Source of the DNA: Armigeres subalbatus
Lineage: Eukaryota; Arthropoda; Insecta; Diptera; Culicidae
Direction: 5' to 3'
DNA length: 64,000 nucleotides
Assembly (NCBI RefSeq): GCF_024139115.2
Contig: NC_085139.1
Coordinates: 14,851,533 to 14,915,532, forward strand
Under the pieces are notes generated by a model, which saw only the letters and a list, made by a program, of their open reading frames with translations, did no database searches and had not been told where the DNA came from. A program made the translations under genes and the position numbers. Of the stretch, positions 9,893 through 19,350 are shown one piece after another (position 1 is the first letter of the stretch; every line of letters begins with the position of its first letter).

Positions 9893-11208
9893 TTTCGAGA
9901 GAAGCAACTTCAGCTCAAATAGCGGACAGTTCCCTGTGGTGGACTGGTCCAGTTTGGTTGAAAATGGATACACAGTATTGGCCAGTAAGCACGCTGGCTC
10001 CAGAACAGCAATTCGATTCGGTGACCCTGGAGGAAAGACCGCTACTGTCAGCCGTTCTTCAGATTATGCCTCCGAATGAAATCTTCACGTTGCGATCGAC
10101 TCTGCTGAATACTATACGCATAACTGCTTGGATCCGTCGGTTCTCGTTCAACTGCAAACCCCGAAACAAATTTCAGCGAAGGTGCGGCATCATAACAGCC
10201 GCCGAACACGAAGCAGCATTACTAGTTTTGGTGCAACTCGCCCAATCGGAATGCTTTCCGCTGGAATTGTCTGATCTTGCGTCAAAAAATGAAGTCAGAA
10301 CAACATCGAAGCTCCGAAACCTCAACCCGATAATGGTTGATGGGACACTATGCGTTGGCGGCCGGCTTGGAAATGCTCCAGTTTCGCGAGGGCGTAGACA
10401 CCCGATTATCCTGGATAGCCGCCATCCTTTAACGAAGCTAATCGTAATCGACTACCATCACCGACTGCTCCATGCAGGGCCTCAGTTGATGATATCCTGC
10501 ATACGGGAAAGATTCTGGCCACTGAGTGTGAGAAACTTGGCCAAAAGGGTGACGCATGAATGCGTCAAATGTTTTAGAGCGAAACCAACGGTTCACGAGC
10601 AGCTGATGGGAGATTTGCCGATTGAGAGAGTTTCGCCTGCTCCTGCCTTCCAACGGGTGGGAATTGACTACTGTGGACCCTTCGAACTGCAGCCTGCAAC
10701 GAGGAAAGGCGCTCCTGTGAAATGTTACCTCTGCGTGTTCGTTTGCATGGCGTGCAAAGCCGTACACATCGAGGTAGTTATGGACCTAACTACAGAAGCA
10801 TTCCTTGCCGCTCTGAGAAGATTCGTCGCCAGACGTGGGAAACCAATCGAAATCTACTGTGACAATGCGACAAATTTCGTTGGAGCACGGAGGCAGCTGA
10901 GTGAGTTAGACCGCATGTTTCAGCGACAGCAACTTCAAGAGCAGCTTTGCGCAGAAACCTCAAGAGACTCGATAACGTTCAAATTCATACCGGCCAAGTT
11001 ACCCAATTTTGGCGGCTTGTGGGAAGCTGCGGTGAAATCGCTGAAGGGCCATATGAAAAGGGTCATTGGTAACAGGATGCTGAAACCTGATGAGATGCAC
11101 ACCGTCGTAGCTCAAATAGAGCCATGCCGCAATTCGAGACCTTTGATTCCGCTTAGCAACGATCCGAACGATTTGGAAGCATTAACTCCAGGCCATTTCC
11201 TGGTGTAG
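9766..11208 (+). CDS. BEL-1 integrase
   Basis: A 480-residue frame; true coding enters near NPADMISR (about residue 45). It has the zinc-binding HHCC module at about 228-272 (YHHRLLHAG ... CVKCF). The catalytic triad is complete: Asp in GIDYCG (near 298), Asp in CDNATNF (near 364) and Glu in GGLWEAAVKS (near 415). The enzyme would insert the cDNA and make the 5-bp duplication seen here. A TAG at 11206 replaces the glycine expected in the GHFL-G-RP box that links to the C-terminal domain. Confidence 0.93.
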   Translation: MLDFLTPVKLASFRGQPCIGDTAHHKGWCLEPCSWVENPADMISREATSAQIADSSLWWTGPVWLKMDTQYWPVSTLAPEQQFDSVTLEERPLLSAVLQIMPPNEIFTLRSTLLNTIRITAWIRRFSFNCKPRNKFQRRCGIITAAEHEAALLVLVQLAQSECFPLELSDLASKNEVRTTSKLRNLNPIMVDGTLCVGGRLGNAPVSRGRRHPIILDSRHPLTKLIVIDYHHRLLHAGPQLMISCIRERFWPLSVRNLAKRVTHECVKCFRAKPTVHEQLMGDLPIERVSPAPAFQRVGIDYCGPFELQPATRKGAPVKCYLCVFVCMACKAVHIEVVMDLTTEAFLAALRRFVARRGKPIEIYCDNATNFVGARRQLSELDRMFQRQQLQEQLCAETSRDSITFKFIPAKLPNFGGLWEAAVKSLKGHMKRVIGNRMLKPDEMHTVVAQIEPCRNSRPLIPLSNDPNDLEALTPGHFLV

Positions 11209-11220
11209 CGTCCGTTCACT

Positions 11221-11555
11221 GCCTGCGATGCCCGAGCCTAGACTTCTGGAGCTACCGGAGAACAGACTCTCCAGGTGGCATATGATGCAGCGGTTCGAAT
11301 CTTCAGAGTCGCAACAAGTGGACAAAGCACCGGAACAACTTGAACGTCGGAACTATGGTTCTATTGAAAGAGGATAATATTCCACCTCTCAAGTGGCGAC
11401 TGGGACGCGTGACCGAGATCCATCCAGGGCAAGATGGAAACGTGAGGGTTGTCACCGTTCGCACAAAGGAGGGTCAATATCGCCGGGCAATCTCCAAAAT
11501 TTGTATTCTGCCCATCAGGGACAACCAGACCGATGAATCAACACGCCAGCAATAA
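11221..11555 (+). pseudogene. BEL-1 integrase C-terminal domain (DUF5641-like)
   Basis: Downstream continuation of Pol. From 11340 it reads NVGTMVLLKEDNIPPLKWRLGRV and ends RRAISKICILPI, the conserved end of BEL/Pao Pol. A frame break near 11240-11330 and the stop at 11206 separate it from integrase. Confidence 0.85.
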
Positions 11556-11559
11556 GTAT

Positions 11560-12300
11560 TTTTCGCCCCCGTACGGGGCATCTTAAGGCATCCAGCGATA
11601 CAAACCGTCGCTACTGCCTGGGGGCAACCCCAAAGTTATGTATATGTCTACTGCAACTCCGGGAACATTCTGATGCGTTCTCCCTTAACAGAATTCACCA
11701 AGCCTGGGAGGAACCGTCATCTGTTCCAGAATACGTCATAGCCTCATCATCAATCTACAACAAAGTTATGTACGCCCCCATTTGGGGCAACCGCTGGCAT
11801 TATAGTGGCAATCCAGCCACATCCGCTGAGGGGGCGATGCGCAAGTTACTTGATACAATTCTCCATTCTTGAATTCGGATCCAAATCGCTGTTTTGTTTT
11901 GACAGATGTTGATCAACATCGATTTTCTGATATGCGGTCATCATTAGAATCATTGAAGATCAAATCAGCTAAGTATGGCTCCATTTAGGGCAAAATGGCG
12001 GACAGTGACATACCATGTGGGCTATGCCAGGGGCCGCATACCAAGTTACGTTTCGTTAGTATTAAGAAGTATTTCGGAAGCCAATCGATTTCCCTTCTCA
12101 GGATCAACAACTCGACACAGATAGCTCTGATCGACGTCCGCCTCGGAGTACCTCGAGTGCAATCCTGGATGAAAGCTGGTTCACTGCAACACGACTTCCA
12201 CTAAGTATCTCACGCCCCCATTGGGGCACACTTTGGCAAGCGCAGAGAGTTTTCGTCTGTTATCGCCAGGGGGCGACAGCCAAGTTATGTTTCCCATCTT
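11560..12300 (+). repeat. BEL-1 3' tandem repeat of about 210 bp
   Basis: Four imperfect units start near 11563, 11772, 11973 and 12211. Each opens with a self-complementary CGCCCCCATTTGGGGCA-like block and, 55-65 bp later, has a GGGGGCGAC...CCAAGTTATGT-like block. It is non-coding and lies between Pol and the 3' LTR. The rest, up to 12619, shows nothing else beyond a weakly purine-rich stretch (aaggcggccggaa) before the LTR. Confidence 0.75.
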
Positions 12301-12619
12301 CAGTTTGTGTTCCGGAATCAAGTCGTTTTCTTCTTCGACAGGACACGGAGGAGCGATTCCATCGGCGCAGTGGAAGTGCGTAAACAGCGGTGCTGGCGGA
12401 AGTCATCAGGAACAATGGAGATCAGCGAACAAGGACAGGAAGATTAGTAGCAGAAGCCTGACTTGATGGACGGTCAAGCTCACCTCACGGGAGGACAAGA
12501 AAGTGATCGAGGTTGAAGTCGTCGAGAGTTGGTCTTGTTGTTTGTTGTTTTTGAACTATTGAAGTAGTTATAATGTAAATTAGTTTTAATTATTTCGAGT
12601 AAACTCAAGGCGGCCGGAA

Positions 12620-12977
12620 TGTTAAAGCAAGTAAGGGCACAAACACGGTACGCCACTGTGAAGCACTCAGCTGCGTAGCGACGGCCGTGCGATGTGCAAA
12701 AATGCGAAAACCAGCTGATATGTGCGAACCGAGAGATAGGCGATCAGTGATGCGCTCTCGCAGCATCACTGATAGGTAGCGATAGTTAGTTATCTCCCAA
12801 CCGCCGCCGGTGTTGCTATCGGTCGACCGTACGACCTCGTACAGCAATAAAGTTATTTACAGTCCACAATTAACTGTTTTTCGGTGGAAATAAATTTCGC
12901 TAGTGACCGTATCACAAACTGTATCAATTCGCGTTCCGAATAAGTTTCCGCGGGTGCAAACGGGAAGATTCCCAACA
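12620..12977 (+). repeat. BEL-1 3' LTR
   Basis: 358 bp, equal in length to the 5' LTR and about 99% identical by eye. AATAAA at 12846-12851. Followed by the target duplication gttat. Confidence 0.95.
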
Positions 12978-13710
12978 GTTATCCTAAATCGGACTCAAGA
13001 GAAAATAGATTCGACTCTCCGACGGCAGCAGACAGGATTCCGCCTAGCAAGATCATTTGTGGACCATATTGTCACGCTCTGAATGGTTCTGGAGCAAGTC
13101 AACAAATTCCAAGAGTCCTTCTACCTGGTATTCATTGACTATGAAAAAGCATTCAATCGTCTGAACCACGAAAATCTGTGGAACGCCCTTAGACGCAAGG
13201 GAGTTCCGGATAAATTCCGGATAAAACCTCATCGAGGCGCAGTACGAAGCTTTTACGTGCAGAGTCCTGCATAACGGAGCTTTGTCTGTCTCCATCCAGG
13301 TAGTCGCTACTGCTCCTCATCATAATCGACGAGATCATGATGGGTGCGATTGACCGTCTAACAAACCGTGGACTGCTCTGACAGCCTATTACTATGGAGC
13401 ATTAAAACGACTTCGACTTGGCTGATGATATTGCTCTACTAGCACAACAGCGCTCTGATAGGCAGTATAAGCTGAACGACCTGATCGAACGCTCCTCAAA
13501 AAACATCAACAAGACCAAATCGATGGATGTAAACACAAACAACACCTCCAACTTAACGGTATCTTGGCAGCCAGTTAGAACCATGATCGAAATAGGAGCA
13601 CGGATCAAAAAGGCTAAGGCTGCTTTTGCGAGTTTACGAAATGTATGGAATTCCAATCAGATCAGTCAACGCACTAAATTTTAAATAATCAACTCTAACG
13701 CAAAATCAGT
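12978..13710 (+). pseudogene. LINE-A copy 1, segment 3 (RT core)
   Basis: Continues LINE-A after BEL-1. Motif A is visible (FYLVFIDYEKAFNRLNHENLW), followed by a damaged middle, ADDIALLAQQRSD (motif C), NKTKSMDVNTNN and IGARIKKAKAAFASLRN. Several frameshifts and small deletions occur. The match to 54534-55475 on the minus strand is continuous. It is cut at 13710 by the tRNA-like foldback element, whose 9-bp duplication aaaatcagt is at 13702-13710 and 14511-14519. Confidence 0.85.
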
Positions 13711-13799
13711 TTTTTTGTTAAATATCTTGGATGTGCATATGCACAGCATATGTTTCGAAATGGACAAATTGATATGAAATTTGCGAAAAAGAATCCACG

Positions 13800-13871
13800 T
13801 GTCTTGGAGGGACTCGAACCCTCAACCTCCTACTCTCTAGATAGGCGTGATAACCCCTACACAACAAGATC
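13800..13871 (-). repeat. tRNA-like sequence, left arm
   Basis: Inverted partner of 14304-14375, with the same cloverleaf and the perfect B box GGTTCGAGTCC on the minus strand. Read as part of a repeat, not as a cellular tRNA gene. Confidence 0.6.
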
Positions 13872-14303
13872 ACTTAAAGGTCTCGTTTGCGGAAAAGCCA
13901 TCAGAATCCGAGTACCAACCTCCACCGCGGTTAGCTCTCTTTTTTGCAAATTGAATATCTTTCGGATGCTTGATTTGTCCAATCTCCACATGCGCTTTAC
14001 TATTGTATATCCACAGCCAAGCGAGTGCACATTGTTCATTAAACGAGAGGATCGCACTCCATGCCCCCAGTAACTGTCTGGGCGGGACGGTATAGAATGC
14101 GAATTCAATCGCACTATGCTGTGTCAAAGGCTTGCTTGGCTAAAGCATTTGATGAGTTTGATTGCCTTTTACGTAAGCGGTCGCGTGTACTCAGACGACT
14201 AATGACGGTGAAAGACCGACACTTGATTACAATTAATTGCATATTATTCGGCAACTCGGCCGTACGAAAACTGATGGCTTTTCCGCAAACGTGACCTTTA
14301 AGT

Positions 14304-14375
14304 GGTCTTGTTGTGTAGGGGTTATCACGCCTATCTAGAGAGTAGGAGGTTGAGGGTTCGAGTCCCTCCAAGACA
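14304..14375 (+). repeat. tRNA-like sequence, right arm
   Basis: 72 nt that fold as a cloverleaf: acceptor GGTCTTG/CAAGACA (first pair mismatched), D arm GTG...CAC, anticodon stem CCTAT/GTAGG with loop CTAGAGA, and T arm GAGGG/CCCTC with loop TTCGAGT. The anticodon position reads AGA, but the long variable arm of a serine tRNA is absent. It is therefore more likely a SINE or foldback promoter than a working tRNA. Confidence 0.6.
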
Positions 14376-14510
14376 CGTGGATTCTTTTTCGCAAATTTCA
14401 TATCAATTTGTCCATTTCGAAACATATGCTGTGCATATGCACAGCCAAGATATTTAACAAAAAAATGGTTTTCGTACGGCCGAGTTGCCGAATAATATGC
14501 AATTAATTGT

Positions 14511-14660
14511 AAAATCAGTGTTGTTATACGCCAGTGAGACTTGGTGTGTATCAGCGGACATTACGCAGAATCTGCAAGCATTTATCATGTCTACATTTTA
14601 TAATTCGGGCCTGGTGGCCTCACAATTGGATTTTATTAGACAGGCTCAGGCGTGTATAAC
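14511..14660 (+). pseudogene. LINE-A copy 1, segment 4 (C-terminal remnant)
   Basis: Resumes with LLYASETWCVSADITQNLQAF, matching the minus-strand copy at 54.2-54.5 kb. It decays after about 14640, so the 3' end and tail are not identifiable. Confidence 0.75.
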
Positions 14661-14710
14661 ACTAAACGGAGCCGAGATTCTTCATGATATTTATAAACTA
14701 TATCACTAAC

Positions 14711-15390
14711 ATCAATAGTTTAGTAAGGGGAAGCACATAGATCAAGATACTCGTGGCTACTCAAGGTTAGATTACGTAATTTCAGGACGGACGGGTATGG
14801 GATTTAGGTTTGAGCTATTTCAGCTGCTCATCCGGGTATTTGACATCATGTCTGGTTTGGCGTAGCGTCGTGCTTGAGTTATGGTTCGTCAGGGAGCATC
14901 TTCCGGATGGCCAGAGCTTCATGGTACAGGAAACGACAAGAAAAAAACTGGTAGAAAAAACAGAAGCAGAATTAGACTTTGATGTCAGATGAGCAAAGAA
15001 AGGCATAGATGACCTGCATATTAACCACATAGCTATCCCCCAAAACATCTCCTACTTTACCTCGGGAAATAAAATACTGTGTAGCGTGGCCGTTAACGAT
15101 AGATTAGCCATGTAAGATGATGCTTCCTCAGAAGTAGGAACGGCTTTTCGGTATCGTTCAGAATATCCGCGAGTTCCAGCCAGTAGCCAATGGTCTTGAA
15201 AAGCTGAACAGATGTGTCGGAGTTTAGATTTAGGAGGAAGTGCACTGAGCTTCAAACGACAATTGTTGGAAAAGCGGCTGCACAAAGCACCGATAGCGTC
15301 AGTATATCGTCGTCGACTTGTTGAGATGAATTTTCAGCAGTGCGCCTTTCTAAACACTAACATCAATTAAACGCTTGCCCGAATAAGACA
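14711..15390. other. Unassigned sequence
   Basis: No domain or repeat structure recognised; only short unrelated open frames. Confidence 0.5.
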
Positions 15391-15392
15391 AC

Positions 15393-15470
15393 TATTTTTA
15401 GCTTTTAGTGGAATATCATTACTTGTCATAAGACGAGTTCATACAATTCCATTCAATTCCACCACTTGAT
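15393..15470. repeat. Dispersed end motif (left copy)
   Basis: Contains acttgtcataagacgag followed by ccattcaattccaccactt. The same sequence lies inverted at 16713-16763 and again at 56557-56630 and 57478-57515. Probably the terminal part of a repeat family I cannot name. Confidence 0.5.
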
Positions 15471-15699
15471 TCAATGATCTATCCACCTACGTTCTTATGA
15501 TTCTAAGCGCGAGAAATACTCAATCAAACACACTTTCTGTCCCGATAGAGATCGGTATTAGCAAGTATTAGTGCATATGCAACATTGAGAATCAAAGGCA
15601 TTTAATCAAATTGACTGAAATTTAGCAATTGGAAAATATGTTCCGTTAATTATGATCAAGAAAAGCCATATCATTCCTGCTATTTTCTCATGAGTGTAT

Positions 15700-15870
15700 G
15701 ACAAATGATCTACAAATCTTTAAAAATGATCCATAAAAAAGTATATTTTGATCCACAAAACATCAAATTTGCGCAATTTTTTATCGTGATTATGATCCAT
15801 AATTTCAGTAATATGATCCATGACTTTGTCCAAATGATCCATAATTTTGTTAACAAGATCCATAACGCTT
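15700..15870. repeat. ATGATCCATAA-type tandem repeat
   Basis: GATCCATAA or a close variant recurs every 20-45 bp (near 15702, 15728, 15751, 15795, 15816, 15836 and 15858). AT-rich and non-coding. Confidence 0.6.
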
Positions 15871-15897
15871 GAAAAGAAGGCCAATAATTATATATTA

Positions 15898-16318
15898 ACA
15901 ACCCTTTCGGCCAAACGACCCATTCGGCCAAATTACGTTCGGCCTAATGGTCTGTTCGGCCAAATGGCATATTCGGCAAAACATCTTTCGGCCTAGTGGC
16001 ATTCGGCCAAACGGCTTTCGGCCGAATGGGTTTCGGCCAAATAACCCTTCCCTGGCCGAAAGTCATTCAGCCGAAAGGGTCGTTTGGCCAAAAGGGTCGT
16101 TCGGCCGAATGGGTCATTAGGCCGAAAGGGTCATTTGGCCGAATGGGTCATTTGGCCGAAAGGGTCATTTGGCCGAATGGGTCATTTGGCCGAATGAGTC
16201 ATTTGGCCGAATGGGTCATTTTGTCGAAAAGGTCATTAAGCCGAAAGAGTCATTAGGCCGAATGGGTCATTTGGCTAGAAAGGTCGTTTGGCCGAATAGG
16301 ACATTTGGCCAAACAGGT
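15898..16318. repeat. 17-bp array with central inversion
   Basis: Units read ccctttcggccaa up to about 16050 and ggccgaaagggtcattt after it, so the array is a large imperfect palindrome. The centre (tttcggccaaataacccttc and surroundings) matches 20395-20600. The right end abuts the (TTC)n tail of a SINE. Confidence 0.8.
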
Positions 16319-16614
16319 TCTTCTTCTTCTTCTTCTTCTTATTGGCATTACATCCCCACACTGGGACAGAGCCGCCTTCGCAGCTTAGTGTTCATTAAGC
16401 ACTTCCACAGTTATTAACTGCGTGGTTTCTAAGCCAGGTAACCATTTTTGCATTCGTATATCATGAGGCTAGCACGATGATACTTTTATGCCCAGGGAAG
16501 TCGAGACAATTTCCAATCCGAAAACTGCCTAGACCGGCACCGGGAATCGAACCCAGCCACCCTCAGCATGGTCTTGCTTTGTAGCCGCGCGTCTGACCGC
16601 ACGGCTAAGGAGGG
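16319..16614 (-). mobile_element. GAA-tailed tRNA-derived SINE, copy 1
   Basis: On the minus strand: head gggccctccttagccgtgcgg, B box GGTTCGATTCC, a body of about 200 bp and an (AAG)n tail (seen as ttcttcttc at 16319). It is the inverted twin of 17322-17606. It looks like the Aedes Feilai type from memory; that name is not verified. Confidence 0.85.
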
Positions 16615-16712
16615 CCCCAGAATGGGCCCCAGACTCTCGAAGTCGAGTCAAGTACAAGACACTGAAGACGGCCTTACTTTTGAGGTCGAAATACATATCT
16701 GTCAAGATACAA

Positions 16713-16763
16713 TTAAGTGGTGGAATTCAATGGGACTGTATAAACTCGTCTTATGACAAGTGT
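16713..16763. repeat. Dispersed end motif (right, inverted copy)
   Basis: aagtggtggaattcaatggg followed by ctcgtcttatgacaagtg: the reverse complement of the motif at 15393-15470. Confidence 0.5.
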
Positions 16764-16839
16764 TGTTATTTTTGTTTTGTGGGCACCGTATAGTTTTAGC
16801 ACTTTAACTGTGAAATTGAAAATGGGGGATTATAGCTTT

Positions 16840-17308
16840 TTATTTGCGTTGAAGCTTTTCGCCAATAGAGTGAAGCACGGCTGCGTATGTTGAGCTTAGG
16901 TTACCAACGTCAGTGCGATGATTTACCGTATTGGGTGTGTTAGTGATATGACACATCTCCAAGAAAGGGATTGTGTGTGGTTTGTTGGTTCTATCTATTA
17001 TTTGTGTGTTACTTAAGTCAAATCTGTGGTTGTTATCTATATACAATGTCCTATTAATGCTGTTTTCCCACGCAATGAGAGAATTTCTGTGTCAATGTTC
17101 GTATGTCCTAAATCTAACAGGTATTCTAATTTTTTAATATGTGTTTTATGTCCATACAATCTTGGTTTTAGTTTGTTTTGAGTCATTCCAACATACGATT
17201 GAGGGCAATCGTTGCATGGAATTTTGTATATAACTTTGCTTTGCTCTATTTTGTCTATCGGGTCTTTTACTCTAGTGTGATAGTCTCTTACTGTTTTATA
17301 TTGTCTGC
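16840..17308 (-). pseudogene. Penelope-like GIY-YIG endonuclease
   Basis: The minus strand reads VIYKIPCNDCPQSYVGMTQ, the Penelope-type GIY-YIG core in which a CxxC pair precedes YVG. It continues through LKPRLYGHKTHIKK and GKTALIGHC to a stop near 17045, after which NHRFDLSNTQI continues in another frame. The nuclease nicks target DNA for integration. The stop and frameshift make it inactive. Confidence 0.85.
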
Positions 17309-17321
17309 ATGTTATTATGGT

Positions 17322-17606
17322 CCCTCCTTAGCCGTGCGGTAAGACGCGCGGCTACAAAGCAAGACCATGCTGAGGGTGGCTGGGTTCGATTCCTGGTGCC
17401 GGTCTAGGCAATTTTCGGATTGGAAATTGTCTCGACTTCCCTGGGCATAAAAGTATCATCATGTTAGCCTCATGATATACGAATGCAAAAATGGTAACTT
17501 GGCTTAGAAACCTCGCAGTTAATAACTGTGGAAATGCTTAATGAACACTAAGCTGCGAGGCGGCTCTGTCCCAGTGTGGGGATGTAATGCCAATAAGAAG
17601 AAGAAG
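17322..17606 (+). mobile_element. GAA-tailed tRNA-derived SINE, copy 2 (full length)
   Basis: 285 bp with a tRNA-like head, B box GGTTCGATTCC and an AATAAGAAGAAGAAG tail, flanked by a perfect 13-bp duplication atgttattatggt (17309-17321 and 17607-17619). It is inserted in the Penelope-like element between the RT and the endonuclease. The precise duplication shows target-primed insertion. Confidence 0.93.
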
Positions 17607-17625
17607 ATGTTATTATGGTGTCGGC

Positions 17626-18198
17626 TTAGTCGTGGGAGAGGATTTGGGAGATTCGTTCAGACAAACCATAAACATATGGTATGGAACGGTACTGTTTCTG
17701 TTGTTCTTCGTTTGTTGTCATTTCAGGTTCGACGCAATCAGGATCTGTTCGCTGCTCCGTGGGATTCTGCCGGTTTTCTTCGTCTCCTCGGTTTCCTGAG
17801 TCTTCTGCTAGGATGTGACTGGAACTTGTTGGATCATTGTCTGCGTCTGGGACAGTTGGCGAGGACATCGGTGGTGATGATTCGGTGATTGATGCTTCCT
17901 GATGTTGCCTGGTGTTTCTTCGAGTCGCATACAAATTGAACAGTCTGTTTACCAGTGTCCGAGGATAGTTGTTGTTGGTGAGGTGCTGTATGATGATCGA
18001 TTTTATTGTCCCATAGCTCCAATTGGTGGACAATGAGCTGACGCGATGAATGAAATTGTTTGCGACATTAAGTTTGTATTTTGGGGAATGGAAGGAATAC
18101 CAATTCAGCATTCTCCCAGAAGCAATTTCTTTTGTGTACCATTCAGTCGTTAATGTTTGGTCATAGTTTCTTATCACCTTCGTGTCTAGGAAAGGCAA
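17626..18198 (-). pseudogene. Penelope-like RT, C-terminal part and linker
   Basis: Opens with MPFLDTKVIRNYDQ, the PFLD box that follows the YVDD motif in Penelope RTs. It continues through WYTKEIASGRMLNWYSFH, KLNVANNFIHRV and NNYPRTLVNRLFNL to a low-complexity linker rich in Ser, Gln and Asn. Its start overlaps the upstream RT fragment because about 130 residues between them, including YVDD, are missing. Confidence 0.85.
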
Positions 18199-18760
18199 CT
18201 TGTTATTTTCCTTTGTTTGACTAGCTCTCGAGGGACATTAGTGAATAGCGACACGACATCTAAAGACAGCATGACGTATCCATCCGGAAGAGTAATTCCG
18301 TTGACATTCTCGCAAAACTTGAATGAACTTGGAGTGGAATACTTGCTTATCATCGATCTTTGGAGAATCTCGGCGACGAACTTGGCTAACATGTATGTTG
18401 GAGCTGTAATATTTGGTATCACTGGACGAAGTGGCAAGTTGTGTTTGTGGGCCTTGGGTTGTCCGTATATCCTTGGGCAAACGGAGTCGTATCTGGTGAG
18501 CGTTCTTGCTGTCCTGTAATCGATGAGTTTCAGATCCTTGAGTCTTTTTATGAAATTGTTGTTTTTGCTCTGGTAGCCTGTTGTTGGGTCTCTGTTGGTC
18601 TTTCTGTACGTCTCTTCATCGTCAATCAGCGCTTTCATTTTTTAAATGTAGTCTGATTTGTACACGGTTGCCTTTGTCTGCTGACAGGATATAAACTTCT
18701 GGGTTTCTATTCAGGAAGCGAGTTGTAGTTTTCATAGCCGATTAGCAAAAACGAGCTATT
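18186..18760 (-). pseudogene. Penelope-like RT, N-terminal part
   Basis: A frame of 150 residues (18638-18186) carries RTLTRYDSVCPRIYGQPKAH, PLRPVIPNITAPTYMLAK and the motif A box MLSLDVVSLFTNVP. The upstream part (FLNRNPEVYILSADKGN, 18760-18650) belongs to the same protein but is in another frame. The sequence ends just after NVPRELV, where the palm deletion starts. Confidence 0.85.
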
Positions 18761-18825
18761 GGGTCCTGTGGTTTTATTATGTTGTAAAACCCATGTATGT
18801 AGTTTGTTATCGCGTTAACGACTCG

Positions 18826-18913
18826 ACATCTGTTCCGGTTCTGAACATCTTTGTCTGAATGAATCTAGTCACATATGAGTTGCTGCAACCAAATTGGTCT
18901 GGATTGTGCTGCT
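18826..18913. mobile_element. CCCGAGCAG-type MITE, diverged copy
   Basis: The right end tgtgctgctaggg and the internal block tcacatatgagttgctgcaa match the MITEs at 3018-3124 and 31527-31632. The left end is decayed. It lies inside the Penelope-like element. Confidence 0.55.
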
Positions 18914-19099
18914 AGGGTATATTTGGACCTGGTTGAGGTCCGCCGGTGGTAATGCGAATTTGGGGCCAAGACTCAGTAAATGCAACGTTTCATTCGGCAC
19001 ACTGACTGTGGTTGAATTATAAACGGCCTTTTTAATTGAACACAATCCTATTTCGTTGTTTCATTGGTTCATCGATGTTTCTTCGAAGCTTGATGGAAG

Positions 19100-19350
19100 T
19101 TGATTTGTTCTTCGCATACAGATGTTTTCGAAATGCTATGTCCTGTCTATCAATGAACCGATCGACGATTGCTTGACTGGAATGTTGACACATTTTTGGT
19201 ACAATATCGGTGAAGGATATCGATCTTGTGGAACGTTTGTTTTATTTCCAAATTCAGGATGGATTTTTTGAATTTGGCCATGATCCGATCCAATTTATTT
19301 ATGTAAGGACCATTTTCTGCTAGTAGTTCATGAGTGCATTTCACAGCTTT
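19100..19350 (-). pseudogene. Penelope-like N-terminal region
   Basis: A 64-residue frame (KLDRIMAKFKKSILNLEIKQ) upstream of and co-oriented with the RT. The charged helical character suits the N-terminal domain of Penelope proteins, but there is no catalytic motif to prove it. Confidence 0.55.

Larger units (their letters stand above)
5341..12977 (+). mobile_element. BEL-1: BEL/Pao LTR retrotransposon
   Basis: A 7637-bp element with 358-bp LTRs that start TG and end CA, flanked by the 5-bp duplication gttat (5336-5340 and 12978-12982). Between them lie a 683-bp leader, Gag with zinc knuckles, aspartic protease, RT, RNase H, integrase and a C-terminal DUF5641-like segment, then about 1 kb of 3' sequence. 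The domain order (protease before RT, RNase H, integrase) and the protein signatures are those of BEL/Pao. The insertion splits LINE-A. Two frameshifts, one stop and an in-frame RT deletion make this copy non-autonomous. Confidence 0.95.
13711..14510. mobile_element. tRNA-like foldback insertion (800 bp)
   Basis: Flanked by the 9-bp direct repeat aaaatcagt. It contains two inverted arms of about 195 bp (13711-13904 and 14271-14465), each with a 72-nt tRNA-like sequence and ending in a T or A run. A second, shorter inverted pair (about 14229-14270 and 14468-14510, cgtacggccgagttgccg) brackets the right arm. It has no RT or transposase reading frame. It may be a tRNA-related SINE inserted twice or a single foldback element. 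Confidence 0.75.
16830..19350 (-). mobile_element. Penelope-like element, internally deleted
   Basis: Minus-strand order: N-terminal region (about 19350-19100), RT (18760-17626), then a GIY-YIG endonuclease (17308-16840). RT plus GIY-YIG is diagnostic of Penelope-like elements. A SINE (17322-17606) sits between RT and endonuclease, and a diverged MITE lies at 18826-18913. The RT palm is deleted. Ends and target duplication were not resolved. Confidence 0.88.

Noticed and set aside
14304..14375. Functional tRNA gene
   Set aside because: Present as an inverted duplicate within an inserted repeat, with acceptor mismatch and an anticodon inconsistent with the missing variable arm.
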